Assembly (NCBI RefSeq): GCF_905163445.1
Contig: NC_053187.1
Location: 12,338,001 to 12,402,000, forward strand
DNA length: 64,000 bases
Reading direction: 5' to 3'
Origin: Pararge aegeria
Lineage: Eukaryota; Arthropoda; Insecta; Lepidoptera; Nymphalidae
Shown piece after piece: positions 24,753 to 36,952 of the stretch (position 1 is its first letter; each line of letters starts with the position of its first letter). The translations under genes were made by a program, and so were the position numbers. Under the pieces are notes generated by a model. That model searched no databases, was not told where the DNA came from, and saw only the letters and a list, made by a program, of their open reading frames with translations.

Positions 24753-25824
24753 ATAAGAAAAACAAAAAGATATCCGACCGCAGGTGGTGTATATTAAAAA
24801 AAAATACATACTTGTAACTAGATACTAATACTTGAACTAGATTACACAAATTAAATAATACATAAAGTAATATTAAAAATAATAAAGTAATATATACTTT
24901 TACATATCATAAATATATTAATAACAGTAAATACTATGAAAAGTCATCTTTAATGTAAACTATAGCGATTTTTAACAGCTTTCTTAAATATATCAAGTGA
25001 TTTAGACAGCCTTATGTCGATTGGGAGCGCATTTATTATTTTCTTTTTACGTGAAAATATCTATGACGCACTTCTTAAATAATGTACGTATTTTTGTAGT
25101 TTATATTTATATTTAAAATAATTAGTCGGTTATTCATTTAGTTTTCAATATGAAGAACTATTGTTGAAGATTCCTCCAAAGCACATACATAGCACACTAC
25201 AATCGAGTCATGACAAATTTTCTTTTTAAACCATTCAGAGTTTTCGAGGGAAAAAAATATCCTCCCGGAGCCAATTTTGCATAATAACTTATTCTAACAT
25301 TGCGAACACGGATCTAATTGGATTTCATGTTTTGTCTGCTTTATTTGTGTTCCGCCACAAAATATGAAACAGGGTTCGAAGTCATATTTGGATACGGCAC
25401 AAACAGAATGTTAAACCGCTAAATTCAATTATTTCATATGTGGTCATCATCAACACAATATTAGGTATATCGTTATCGTTAGCATCTTTTGAGTATTCAT
25501 GTTTAATTTCACACTACTGGGCGCGACTCTCTTAAGAGAGATGCAATACTACTCTATGTCGAGATACTCAAATGTTATATCGCCAAATAATATTTTTCTC
25601 CACGCTGGTCTCATGTGGTATATATCATCATGTGTAAGTGTAATAAACAGGACTTAGTGTGCTTTCCGAGGTGCAGGAGAGAACAACGCTATTTTTTTTA
25701 ACTTATGCTCGTAGGCACTAAGAAAACTTGTCTGAAAACCCAAAAATAGAGCTAAAAAAAATGTTTTGTCTCGACTTGGGAATCGAACCCAACTATACAA
25801 TAATACTAAAACAAAATGAAAAAG

Positions 25825-25857
25825 GTAAGCGGTTAAGTGTTTGACTTAACCGCTTAC
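25825..25857. repeat. Perfect hairpin, 14-bp arms and 5-nt loop
   Basis: GTAAGCGGTTAAGT at 25825-25838 and its exact reverse complement at 25844-25857, loop GTTTG. The neighbouring GGGAATCGAACCC near 25780 resembles a reversed B box, so the hairpin may sit at the edge of a decayed SINE. Confidence 0.7.
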
Positions 25858-26149
25858 TTGACCAAAAAATTTTAAAACATAAAATACCAATTCGAGTTTC
25901 GAAAATAACTCAGCTCAACTTTCCCTTGCATCCCGAGTGCATATTTTGTCATTTGCTTGCTCGCTTAATTCATTTGTTATTTCAGTCTCCAATCGAATTT
26001 TGTTTGAGAACTCACTAACTTGCTTTAAACAGCCAAAAGCTGATATTAGGTTAGTTATGTGGACGTACGTCACAAGCAAAATCTTATTTCAACGATATCA
26101 AAATAAAGTATTTAGTAGCATCATTCATGCAGGGGATGTCAAAGTTGAA

Positions 26150-26435
26150 GTTTGTCACCCAAATAATGACAGGCCTAAGGTGGCATGCCGTGTAGCGCAC
26201 GCCTCTCTGGAGGATTTGGCAGCGATCAGGCCATTGATGATATGACCCGCCATGCTCTGGGGGGGGGTCAATACCTTGGCGAGAGTGCGGTAAATACGCA
26301 AGTGAACCCCGTGCTCTCACTTATAGGTCTATCGAGGAACACACAGAGTTTTTAGTGGGTGCAAGTCCCACATAACTACTCCGTTTCCCCCAACGGAGTG
26401 CTATGCGTCAGGCATTACCTCTGTATAAAAAAAAA
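26150..26435 (+). mobile_element. Structured LINE 3' end, possibly R1-clade
   Basis: GC-richer block ending in poly(A) (26425-26436). It carries two adjacent hairpins: GTGGG / CCCAC (26355-26359, 26367-26371) and ACTCCGTT / AACGGAGT (26378-26385, 26392-26399). The TTTTTAGTGGGT...TCCCACA arrangement recalls 3' UTRs of R1-clade LINEs in Lepidoptera. No RT sequence remains, so the clade is tentative. Confidence 0.4.
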
Positions 26436-26534
26436 AGGGTTTGTCTAAGTTAGAACATTAACCTGCAAATAGACTTCGTAAACAAATTAATTTAAAAAAT
26501 GCCGATGGTGATAGCCATATGGTTTTAATACTGC

Positions 26535-26660
26535 AGCCTTTCTTCGGAAAACACAACGCGCGGAAATCGGTATGCCTGAAATTTATCCATAATCTTCTCA
26601 AACGTGCATTCCGCACTTGACCAGTGTGGTGGAGTCATTCTTAAAGGAAACCCTTACTCT
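26535..26660 (+). mobile_element. SINE family C fragment
   Basis: Plus-strand central part: GTATGCCTGAAATTTATCCA, TTCTCAAACGTGCATTCCGC and CCAGTGTGGTGGAGTCATTC. Both ends are missing. Confidence 0.5.
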
Positions 26661-29600
26661 GTTTTGATAAAAAGGGAAAAATTGTATTAGTTGCGTTTAA
26701 CCCATTTCTACACATAAACGCATCTGTCTTGTAGAAAGACGTTTTAATGGTTTGCTATTTAACGTTATCAAAACAAATAGTTTCAAGAGATGCTTTAACG
26801 TTACAATTCATACCTGAGGTAGAGTCAAGTTAACAGAGAAATATTTAATGTTGCGTTCCGTTATAAAAAAAAGCCCTGCTTTATGGAAATTTTAAATAAG
26901 TAGACACTCGCCGAGATTCATTGCGAAAGTCAATTTACAGTTCCTCCGGTTGAATTTTTTTACCACAGAGAAGTTCTGTGTGATTTATGCATTTTAAAGA
27001 GTATTTACACGTCCATTCGTAACTGTAATATGTGTACTTGTTGGTTGTATCAGTGTACCTAGTACGAGTTTCTATACTTTTGCGATGTGAAATTAAAATC
27101 CGAGTTTTTTTGTGTATCTTATTATTACGGGAATAAAATATAGCCGCTGTTATTTGCTCAAAATTTACCTTGCTATTAGAAAAAGATTTGTCTACGTTTA
27201 GGTTGATTTACACTTAGAGTTGTCTGTGAGATGTAAGTAGGGATTTTTGTAATGGCCTACACAAATGGCTCAAAATGCAATTTTCTTTCCTAAGAATCTC
27301 CAGACATTTATTAGGTAATTCGATAATCGGTGCGAATTATAGTTAGTTTATTCTCCCTAGATAGCTTAACCTATCCCTTACCTAACCTTTAATATTAAAA
27401 TTCACAAAAACTATGAAAGTTTTCGAGATTTGCAAACTCGTATTGATATATCAGTCGTCAGTATGCATTTAATTACGTTGCTTTCTACAGTAAATAACCC
27501 GTTTGCTATTTTCTTATAGATACAAAGTCACGTACTTGATTTAAATATACATTTTATAAGCTATTATGAATCATCAAAGGTATTATCTTATTAAATCTAC
27601 CGCTGATTCTGAATGTTTTACAAATCGGTTTTTAGTCTTAAACACGCTATTTAATAACGTTTCTAATGCCTATTTGTATCTACTATGCCAATAAATAATG
27701 AAACTGGCTGACAAAAATAAGTGTCATAGTATAACATAATGTCACCATATTTGTAAGCTCACTGAACTGAACTCTATAATTACTTGTTAAACCTTTGTGC
27801 CGATAGAAGGAACTTAGTTTAAGTAACATTTAAGGATTTTATTAACTTATTTATGATGGGTTCTGGAATAACTTATAAATTAAACTTTAATAGTGTTTAT
27901 CAAGATCCTTATTAAGCTCAACCTTTATACACTTTGTTAAATTTTTAATTGATATAGAAAGTTGCTACCTGTAAACCTGACACAGGTAAGGTTCGAAGTT
28001 CAAAACCGTAAACTTTACTTTGTTTATGTAACTTCAGTTTCCGAAAGCAGGCAAGTTTTAGAACATTGTGCCTTTAATGATCTAATATTAACGAACGTAG
28101 AGGGTTTTAATTAAAGGATTTGAAGTAGATATTAAAGCATCAATATGCAATCCCGTCAGAATTTAGAAAATGTTTAATTATTATAATGACTTCTAAGGAT
28201 ATTGCTGCAATTGACTAAATCAGTTTGGTTGTCTACAATATTTGTGAAGCTCCGTTCAAAAATATTGGAGACAGAGAACAACTCCTCAGCGAATAACAGC
28301 AAATACCACACTAACGAGAGGTGTTTGCTGTTGGTCCTCAGTATTGCTACTATTTTAAAAAAAGTTCCTCACAGAGAAATAAAAGTGAGTTATTCTCGAC
28401 AATATTTCAGACAAAATGATTATCTTAATCTCGGTTAAATTAAATTTTCATAATAGAAATTTTTGAATTTTATAGCTATTTTTAAATTTTATTTAAACTG
28501 AATTGGACTGGTTGGGTGATTGGTTGTAATGAGTCTAATCTTCTGTATACAAGTCTATTAAGAATACGGTTTAGTTTCTTATTTTAACAATTACTACGTT
28601 TGTTACTATTTGATTCCCACAGCTCGGAAAATCCAACCAACGTAGGGAAAATCCAAGATAAGTGCGGCTGGAGTCGCGAACAATAACTCTTACTACCATT
28701 TTCAATTACGTCATTATCCGTGTAAAAACTTCCAAATCCTATTTTCTATATAGTTCAAACGGTCTGTAATATTTTTTTCGAATTGCAGGTCTTAAAATGA
28801 AAAAAGACGACAATGTAAGCAGTTTGCTGTTGACAACTGTCAGATTTATTGACGTGTTCACGGTCGACTAAGCCTATTCTTACGTAGCCCTATTACTTTT
28901 AATCTAGATCTGGCAAACCCACTGATAGAATTATTATGTTCTTGTATGAATTCAATCGGAAAAAGTGCGGGAACTGTAAATAAACCTGGCTTTGAAAATT
29001 GGAAAAAAACAAAAAAAACAAAGAGACACCAAGTCTATAACAGGCAGACTAAAGTCCTTACTACATAAAGAGCCAGAGAGTTAGATTACAGCAAAACACA
29101 AAACGTTTCTTGGTTTCGTAAACTAGAATATCTGAATATCTACTATTGCATACGTAAATCTATTAATTTTTAATTGAATTATCGTTATCTTTGGTCGACG
29201 TCCTAAATTAAATTCTACATTCAATCTATCTGTAATCTGTTGATAGGTTGCTTTGCAAAGTTGATATTTGTTAAAAATTGTATGAATATTTTTTCATAAT
29301 AACAACGTTGCTAAGTAACAAATCTATAAATTAAGGTTAGCTTGAATATTTCAAATGAACTTTAGTACATGGAAACTTACACCACGGGTCTTACAATTGG
29401 AATTTCAGATTTTTAATTCACTTCCAGTATTTGTAGATCTGAGAGGAATAAGTCGTCATTTATTGGCTGACGCGGTGCCGCTCGGATAATCCTACTACGT
29501 CAGCCTCGTGACCTCTTTAATCCTTCTTCCCTTTTGGCAAAACCGAAGCCCTGCCTTAGTTTGTTCAGATTATAGATTTCTTCGTAAAGTTTAAGTGCTG

Positions 29601-30025
29601 ATTTTAAAGTGAGACTTCTTGAGGGGAAAAAATATTTCTTTACCATAAATACGGCAAAGACATGACAACTTACTACTTCGTTAATCTACATGCAGGTTAA
29701 AATATTTCTTAAATATTTCTTAATTTATTATTAACTTGTTTGTGCTTAACAACCGTAAACGTATGCTTCTGCATAACATAGCACAAATCCTTATGAAGTT
29801 ACGCCCAAATCGGCGATCCAATTATACCAACCGAGTGTATCGGACTACAATATTTGCTTTTCTGAAGACTAATACTCCGTAGCAAATATACTAACTCTCA
29901 AACTAATACGACCGATCAATAGGTCTTTTCATCAAATTAATAACACCACTTAAACAACAACGAGTAACTTTAGGACAGAGTTGCAATACTTACCATACAA
30001 GGGGCGATTCTCGGGTGCCCTCGAG
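26661..30025. other. No gene or repeat recognised
   Basis: About 3.4 kb, the longest stretch without an identified element. A GC-richer spot with GACGCGGTGCCGCTCGGATA lies near 29470-29515. Possibly old unique or intronic DNA. Confidence 0.4.
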
Positions 30026-30226
30026 TTATGGTGTGGAACTTGTAAGCTGCTTTACTGTGTGCTTCTCTCTTGCTAATATTAACAAAATTGCTCGTCTAGT
30101 AAACTTCTGTACGTAGTTACGAGTATTTGAATAATTGATACCAGGAAAGTAGATGTTGCACTCGCTTGTATTTGTATCGACCAGCCAGTCTCTGCGATCA
30201 ACATGTACTAGATTTGTTAATTTCAC
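30026..30226 (-). pseudogene. Possibly related segment (weak)
   Basis: The plus strand contains GTACGTAGTTACGAGTATTT and GAATAATTGATACCAGG, similar to sequence just downstream of the motif in the other copies (GTAGTTAGTTATTTGAATAA). The cysteine motif itself is not present. Confidence 0.15.
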
Positions 30227-30232
30227 TACAAC

Positions 30233-30400
30233 TTAGTCCTTGACTGCTATCTCACCTGGTGGTAAGTTATGGTGCTTTCTCGGATCGTGTTGGTTTTACC
30301 TGTCAAGATTATGTTAAACACATACCCCTATACGCGACATTGTATCAGAACGCGAAATCGCTTGGCGGCACAAAGGAAGGTTGGTAACCAGCAATCGCCC
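30233..30400 (-). mobile_element. SINE family B fragment (body half)
   Basis: Minus-strand body: CTTGACTGCTATCTCACCTG GTGGTAAGTTATG, then GCGACATTGTATC and GAAATCGCTTGGCGGCAC. The head is absent. It interrupts the pickpocket-like cluster. Confidence 0.6.
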
Positions 30401-30789
30401 AAATTTCACGCCAGGCAAAATTGTGTGTCCAAAATTTTTAATAAAATTGCCTTAAAAAGATAATTTCAAAAATGGTGAAAAGAATACGAACAATTTAAAT
30501 TATTTATTGCCCCTCAAATATTAAAGAAAACTTTTGAAGCTAGTTTGGGTATTTTTTCAAAAGGGTTTTTTGCCTAAATATCGATGTATGTTATACATTT
30601 TCAATTTAGTGTTAAGGTTAGCTAAATGAAGTGTTGTGAAGAATGTTGCCTACTGATATTGTAAATTCGCCTGCAAGTCGCAAGAGAAAAAGACACTATG
30701 TCTTTTTCTTAATATAATCGGCAAATAAGCGGTAACAAATCATAGTAGTAATTATAACGAGCGCATTTCGCTGTAAGGTTCCTATGATT

Positions 30790-30860
30790 TCTGAACTGTA
30801 GCAAACATTTGCTATACGCAATCAAAGGTCAAACTTCTCTCAAATTCCCTCTTTGAAACA
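30790..30860 (-). pseudogene. Third copy of the pickpocket-like segment, short
   Basis: The plus strand carries GCAAACATTTGCTATACGCA followed by ATCAAAGGTCAAACTT, matching the other two copies. On the minus strand the frame has a stop and loses the second half of the motif. Confidence 0.25.
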
Positions 30861-30933
30861 GTCTTGGGTTCAATGCTTTCCTAAAGGTTTAACTGATTGA
30901 ACATAACTTCATAGAAATATATAATAAACTTAA

Positions 30934-31326
30934 CTAAATTACTCGTTTTACCAATTTCTGCTCGTAGTAGCTATTTGAATAATTGCCATGGATCTCCGGT
31001 GAGCTCGGGCAATTTGGCAAACATTTGCAATCCGCAATCAAAGGTTCAACTTGTCTCGGATGCTGGCTCCAGTTGCACGAATTTAAAACTGAACTAGTCA
31101 GGTTGAATTCTATAGTTTGATGGAAATTTTGACGTGTATTTGCTTCCCCCCATTCCATTGGATAGGTGTGGAAGATCCATACTATAAGTTCCTTTCTCTT
31201 GATAGGGATAAAAGCTGTGGCTAGAAGTGATAATTTTACTTTCGTCGTAGTAAGTAGAAGTGTTACATAAATCTTTAAAACATGCTCGCTAAGAATGGGC
31301 CTGATGGGAACGCTTACCTGAGTCAC
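30934..31326 (-). pseudogene. Possible pickpocket (DEG/ENaC channel) pseudo-exon
   Basis: A minus-strand frame open for 130 codons. Its last 45 residues contain EPLIADCKCLPNCPSSPEI followed by NYSNSYY. C-x-C-L-P-x-C near the end of the extracellular domain is a hallmark of DEG/ENaC channels, called pickpocket in insects. The stretch before it is not recognisable and probably intronic. Related but more broken segments lie at 30790-30860, 32000-32190 and perhaps 30100-30226. The gene family call is an inference from one motif; it could also be an unrelated cysteine motif in a repeat. Confidence 0.3.
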
Positions 31327-31969
31327 TTGTTGGGTGATGAAGAATAGCTGTTATAATAAATAGCTATTATATATATAATCGTTCTTAAACCTAAGAACGA
31401 AAAACGAAGCAGTTGTAGATCGCCTATTGGTTAGATAAATGACATCAAGACAGTTGCGGAGAGCCACTGTTTACACAAAACATAATCTTAAACATCACTT
31501 GTCGAAAGAACCACCCTATGCGTTCTTTAAAACGAACGCACAGATAAAGTAGCTGGATACCTAGTTTACGCTACGCATAGTATGACAAATACATACAAAT
31601 GTCAACACGAGTAGCACATAAATGATAGTTTCGTTTTCTTTGTTGGCAGTTTATGAGTGTTAATGCGCATTAGTCTATTTCTTTTTATTAAAATTTAATA
31701 AAAAAAAAATTGCGACTGATTACAGAAGTGTAGAAGAATTCGATTATTATATCCTTGAGAGCATACCCACCTGACGTGACGTCCAAAATTTTAGTGAATG
31801 TTTGAGAATTTAACAAAACAGTAAGAACAGATGACAATTAATACATAATGGTAATAATTGACAATAGATACCTGTTACTAGACCCGAGTGATTCACTTAA
31901 CAGAATCACAACTCCATTCAATGCTATGCGTACGCACATCAAAGATCCTTTTGAGTATCGTTAGTGAAA

Positions 31970-32191
31970 TTAATAGCTGACCACATGGAACGCTCTGAGA
32001 AATGTCGTACTTATCATAGCATTGCTCCGATACATAAGGAAGTAATGTTTGCGAATACGGGTGTAACTATAGTACTGTGCGTAGTTAGTTATTTGAATAA
32101 TTAATTGATACGGTTCTCCGGTGAGCTCGGGCAAATATTTGCTATCTGCAATCAAAGGTTCGAGCTGTTTCTGCTTAAGGGGCACCCGCAA
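31970..32191 (-). pseudogene. Second copy of the pickpocket-like segment, broken
   Basis: Minus-strand translation gives LEPLIADSKYLPELTGEPYQ: both cysteines of the C-x-C pair are changed, and an 8-bp deletion after CLP shifts the frame relative to the 31.0-kb copy. The two copies agree at DNA level over about 80 bp, including CTCCGGTGAGCTCGGGCAA and CAATCAAAGGTTC on the plus strand. Confidence 0.3.
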
Positions 32192-33859
32192 AAATAAAGT
32201 GGAGAGGATTTATTTATTCACTTTCATATTTCACAAATTAAATGGCAATAAGTGGTCAAAGACGTCAGTAATAAATGAGATCTTACACTACAGTATATCA
32301 ATAAGTTGCATTGATCCAGTACAAGCAGTACCTGTAGTACCTACAGTTTCAAGGTATAGGCGCTAACAGTTTTAAGTAAGTTCTGAAGCTATTCAATTGG
32401 ATGCTGTGCGCTAGGCATTTGGGTTTCGGATGAGATTAGTTCTCAGCATGAAAATAACGTGAAAGTGTCAGTTAAGAGGCAACACGAGTAGATATTTACA
32501 GCAGTGGATTCACTACCCTTACTTTTGAACGGGTTTTAATGATTTAACGCGAATATAGACATATCGAACCAATATAATATACAGAAATAAATAAAAAAAG
32601 TTAAGTATTGTTAAGTACAAAATTAGCTGTATAGTTTGTATGAACTTTATAACATAAAAAAGTATTAATAAAATAGGAATTTTGTGCACCAACTTATGAG
32701 TTGGTACAACTTACAATTGTGGCATAAATAAAGAACTTATTAAATTCGGTTACTCATACAAAGTGTGAGGGCTATGTTACGAAATGCAATAAACGCGTCG
32801 GATATACTAAAGGCGGTATTGTCATCAGTGGTTACCGCTCCTAAACATTGTATACGTAACACGAAACTTGACGGCGCGTGTTTAGGAGTAGACAAATTAA
32901 GCAACTATGTATGAAATTAGCTACAGCCACGTAGTATGTACTAGATTAAAAATACGGGATTTTTTAATTTCGCTCGTCTTCAGTATATATTGTTGTTAGT
33001 AGCTCTATATCTATTTTATTTGTAGAACTTGGAGTATTTGGATCTTGTAACACTCATTACTCTCTGGTTGGCTCTGAAGAAAAGCTTCATCTTCGGGAAT
33101 TACAAAAAAAATCACAAATAGTAATAACATCGAAACTTAAACATGTTCTGTATTTAAGCAATCAACAAAATCTCAAATGAATGTTACGTAGGAAATTTGC
33201 TTTGTAGGGATTAAGACAACATTAATTACAAACCAATTGTCGAGACTTTAATTCAGACGCCATACAAGTCAATATGATGTTCAAACAATGGAGACAATAT
33301 GATCGTAACAATACTAGCTATATCCTATTACAGTCTAACCACAAGGTAGAGAGGCCTTATCTTCAAATTAGTAAAGCCTGCCATTGAAGATGTCTCACTC
33401 AGTAATTACAAGGTATTTCTAGACGTAAGCACTTGTAAGTTCCAACATGTGACTGAATACTCCACTTTGATATAATTAAATTAACTATCTCTTTCAAGAG
33501 AAGCCATGCCAGTGCTTGTAATAATCTATATTTATTTTACTTCGAGTCATACGAAGCTCGTTAGAAGTACGCAGCAACTTTATGAATCATGTTAATGTTT
33601 GGCAATCCTTTTAATCCATGATATCTTAAGGTCCAGTGGCTAGTTTGAGAATTATAGATTCTATGGTAATCTTTAACTTTATAATCAGATTATGTGTTAT
33701 AAGCTGAGAATTCACCTTTCTATAATTATCTCAACCCTAGGACGTCTACAGCCACTCCTGGACATAGGTCTGTGTGAATATCGACTATAGAAGAATTTTG
33801 GAGTTTTTGAAAACGTACAAAATGAAATCTTTCCTGTCTTTATTTTATCTTATCTTATA
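32192..33859. other. No gene recognised
   Basis: AT-rich; a 40-bp fragment at 33736-33778 (CTCCTGGACATAGGTCTGTG) resembles the end of the RTE remnants. Confidence 0.35.
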
Positions 33860-34036
33860 TCTTTAAACGAGCAATTCTTGTATATATATAATTGGAATCT
33901 CGGAATCGGCTCCAACGATTTTCATGAAATTTAGTATACAGAGGGTTTCGGGGGCGATAAATCGATCTAGCAAGGATTCATTTCGTTTTTCGGTAATAAC
34001 CGAATTGGTGCAGACCAAGTTGCACGGGTCAGCTAG
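33860..34036 (+). mobile_element. Short non-autonomous Helitron (about 177 bp)
   Basis: Starts with TC at 33860-33861 followed by TTTAAACGAGCAATTCTTG and TATATATA, contains GGAATCTCGGAATCGGCTCC and GGGGGCGATAAATCGATCTA, and ends with TTGCACGGGTCAGCTAG at 34036 next to a T. The flanks are A on the left and T on the right, as expected for Helitron insertion between A and T. Confidence 0.65.
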
Positions 34037-34278
34037 TTATAATAATGGATAAAAAAGTACAGAAAATAGGTGTGGAAGAATAAAACAATTTATTGGCGTG
34101 GTAACTTGATACGTACTGACAGTATATATGGGCCAAATTGAATTTTCATACAAGTTTTAGTAAGGTAATACGTCAGTGTCTTAGGACGCGAGAATGAGCA
34201 ATTAGTGGCTGTTCTTGTCCTTACAAATAATAATAATGTATGTAATATCAAAATAATATAATAATTCAATTATATTCT

Positions 34279-34523
34279 GACAGCCGATTGGCGCAGTTGA
34301 GAGTGACCCTGCTTAATGAGTCAAAAGCCGTGGGTTCGCTTCCCACTACTGGAAAATGTTTGTATGATGAACATGAATATTTTGTCAGTGTTTGGGTGTT
34401 TATCTGTATTTATGTGTATTATATCGATAAAAATATTCATCAGCTATCTTAGTACCCATAACACAAGCACACTTACTTTGGGATAGATTACATGTGAGCA
34501 TTGTAATATATTTTTTTTTTTTA
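34279..34523 (+). mobile_element. tRNA-derived SINE (family A)
   Basis: Plus-strand copy: head TTGGCGCAGTTGAGAGTGAC, B box GGTTCGCTTCC (34333-34343), body GTTTGGGTGTTTATCTG and TAACACAAGCACACTTACTT, tail of T-rich sequence. Some internal deletions relative to the 49.4-kb copy. Confidence 0.8.
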
Positions 34524-35011
34524 CTTTTATGATATAGTTACCAATACAGCACCTTGGAAGTTGGAACATCTACGTCTATCGGTGTTTTAACTGTGTAGGT
34601 GTCTACAGATTGCCACTTTAGCTTTACAAATTAGATACAAACTTATTATGAAAGTTAATCTGTTGCCATAATACTTTTTTTCATTTATCATACTAAATGT
34701 CGCTATTGATTTTGATATTAGGTAACTAATTGAAAGGACATTGAAAATCGAAATAATCATCTCGCGATGTGTTATATGGTATCGTTCTATATGCATACTA
34801 TACCTACTCAAAGCTTTACAATATTTAATGTGATATGAATGTAATTTTAGAACGTGTCCAGCCATCGATGTAATAACTTCAGCTTATGAAATAGTGCAAT
34901 TTCCATAATCATCATTATATTTATGCGCGCGGGGGTATACTTATAATATATGCGTGCTCGTTAAAAATATGTTGATGGGAAATGCAGCATTTTTTTATTA
35001 CTTTACAAGTT

Positions 35012-35195
35012 AGCCCTTGACTGCAATCTCACCCGGTGTTAAGTGATGATGCAGTTTAAGATGGTAACGGGCTAACCCATACCGCTAACCGGTTTCTACG
35101 CGACATGGTACTGGAACACTGAATCGCTTAGCGGCACGTCTTTGTCGGTAGGGAATAACTAGCCACGGCCGAAGCTTACCACCAGCCAAAAAGAT
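35012..35195 (-). mobile_element. SINE family B fragment (body half)
   Basis: Minus-strand body: CCCTTGACTGCAATCTCACC, GATGATGCAGTTTAAGATGG, ACGTCTTTGTCGGTAGGG and AGCCACGGCCGAAGC. No tRNA-like head. Confidence 0.75.
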
Positions 35196-36371
35196 TGCAT
35201 TGATACTGAAAAATTGTTGTTTTTAGCATTCAGGAAAATATACAAATCCATACAAAGCTATGATAAAAATTACGCTTTCACTACCATAAAATCAGCTGTG
35301 TCAGTGGAAGTGAATTAGGATGGAAACGAATATGTAAAACAGCAAGTTTGACAAGGCGCTGACGAACTCTATCATTGCGATCTCGACCTAGAATAAGTCA
35401 CCTTTTATTGTAACAAAGAACATCTTTATAACAACATTCAAATTTGCAGCATCCGTTGTTGCTCAAAATTCTGATCTGCCTTAATATTATCAAAAAAGGT
35501 ATGGGTTTGACATTCCGAATGTGATAAAATATTTAGGTATTTAGAGTAGGTATAAAGGTGGCGCAACTCTTGCAAACGAGTCCGACTTAGCATTTGTATC
35601 CTTCATAGACTATGCAAGTATGAAGATTTAATGCTGTAGTTACCTGCTATAGTTCAAATTACAATATGATGTCGAAGAAAATACAAATTCGCATAATCTC
35701 TAACGAAATTTAATAAACGCCAGAACATCCAAATTATTTTAATATCCAGTTGAAGTGAATTCTATTTCCGGAATTCGCGTAAACAATATTTTGGACTGGA
35801 ATTCCTGTCAAAACATAGGATATAAGTTTGTGCCGTGTGTCGCATACCAACGCGATGGCCTGAGCAACAAGTGAAATCTTTGTCTTTTATGAACTTCAAG
35901 CGATTTCAAACTTTTCTTTGTTGACTATAGAGTGCTTTTTTAAGAATTTCTGTGTAGTTATATTTTCTTTTTTCAATGTTTAATCCCGAGGAGGTTCTAT
36001 GTATATATTGAATTTTAAATTGCAGAAGCGCAGAAAATGTCTTTGTGCATGGCTTTTTGTTTATCCGATTATCGGAATTCAGGTATATCAAAGCAGATAA
36101 AGCTTTGACCGGTTCTTTACTTTTATTCAATACGATTTTGTGAATTATTAATATTATGCTTCATAGCAATTTTATGAAATTTATGAGTATATGAAACTAC
36201 ATCGTGCAGACATTTAGTTAGCTTTAACATTCGATTCCACAGGTGCTACTAGTCCAGAGGAGGTAGAACTTACGCCGTTTCCAAAATAGCCAGATGACGT
36301 GTTACCTAGCATTTTGCTATTCAAGTTAGATATCTGTTTCATGATAAGTGTAATCTGTGCCAGGATGTAGC

Positions 36372-36800
36372 ATCAAAATTCAAAAATCATTTATTTCAAG
36401 CAGGCCTAATACAAGCACTTTTGAAACGTCAAGTCTGTCCGTGTGTAGTGACTCTACCACCGGTTCGGAAGGCAGATTTCAGCAGTTGCTCTTTTCCAAC
36501 ATCAAAAATTTACATTTTACATTTTAACATACATTTTTCTATCTTGTGAGAAATGAAAGCGGAGCCGGATGCTTCCAAGCAACCTTGTCATTAAGAAACT
36601 CATCAATTGTATAATAACCTCGCTGTAATAAATGTGTTTTAACACATTCTTTAAACTTATGCATTGGTAGTTCCAAAATTACCTTACAAATCATATTATA
36701 AATGCGTATGCTCAATCCCCCAAATGACTTCTGCACCTTTCGCAGACGATATGCAGATGTCACTAATTTATGACCATTTCTTGTAAGTCGACATCACTCG
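36372..36800 (-). mobile_element. LINE 3' end (family L) with RT C-terminus
   Basis: Best preserved coding remnant of family L. On the minus strand 36539-36763 encodes 74 residues of an RT C-terminal region (SAYRLRKVQKSFGGL, LPMHKFKECVKTHLLQRGYY) without a stop. The UTR with the CCACCGGTTCGGAAGGCAG block follows. It lacks about 20 bp present in other copies after GGCAGA. 5' truncated near 36800. Confidence 0.8.
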
Positions 36801-36907
36801 AATCGTCATATGTTTAGAAAGTTCCACCTATCTATAGCTTGTAGTCAAACACGTGACGTGAACGAACTTATAATCCATGGAAAGTGTTTAATACTTTTGT
36901 TAGTACT

Positions 36908-36952
36908 ATATTTATATTTATATTTATATATATATATTTATATATAAATTAG
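36908..36952. repeat. AT microsatellite
   Basis: TATTTATATTTATATTTATA followed by TATATATATATTTATATATA; simple sequence. Confidence 0.8.

Noticed and set aside
35906..36130. 74-codon minus-strand frame considered as a host exon
   Set aside because: Lysine- and asparagine-rich, with no domain, no matching splice sites noticed and no second copy.
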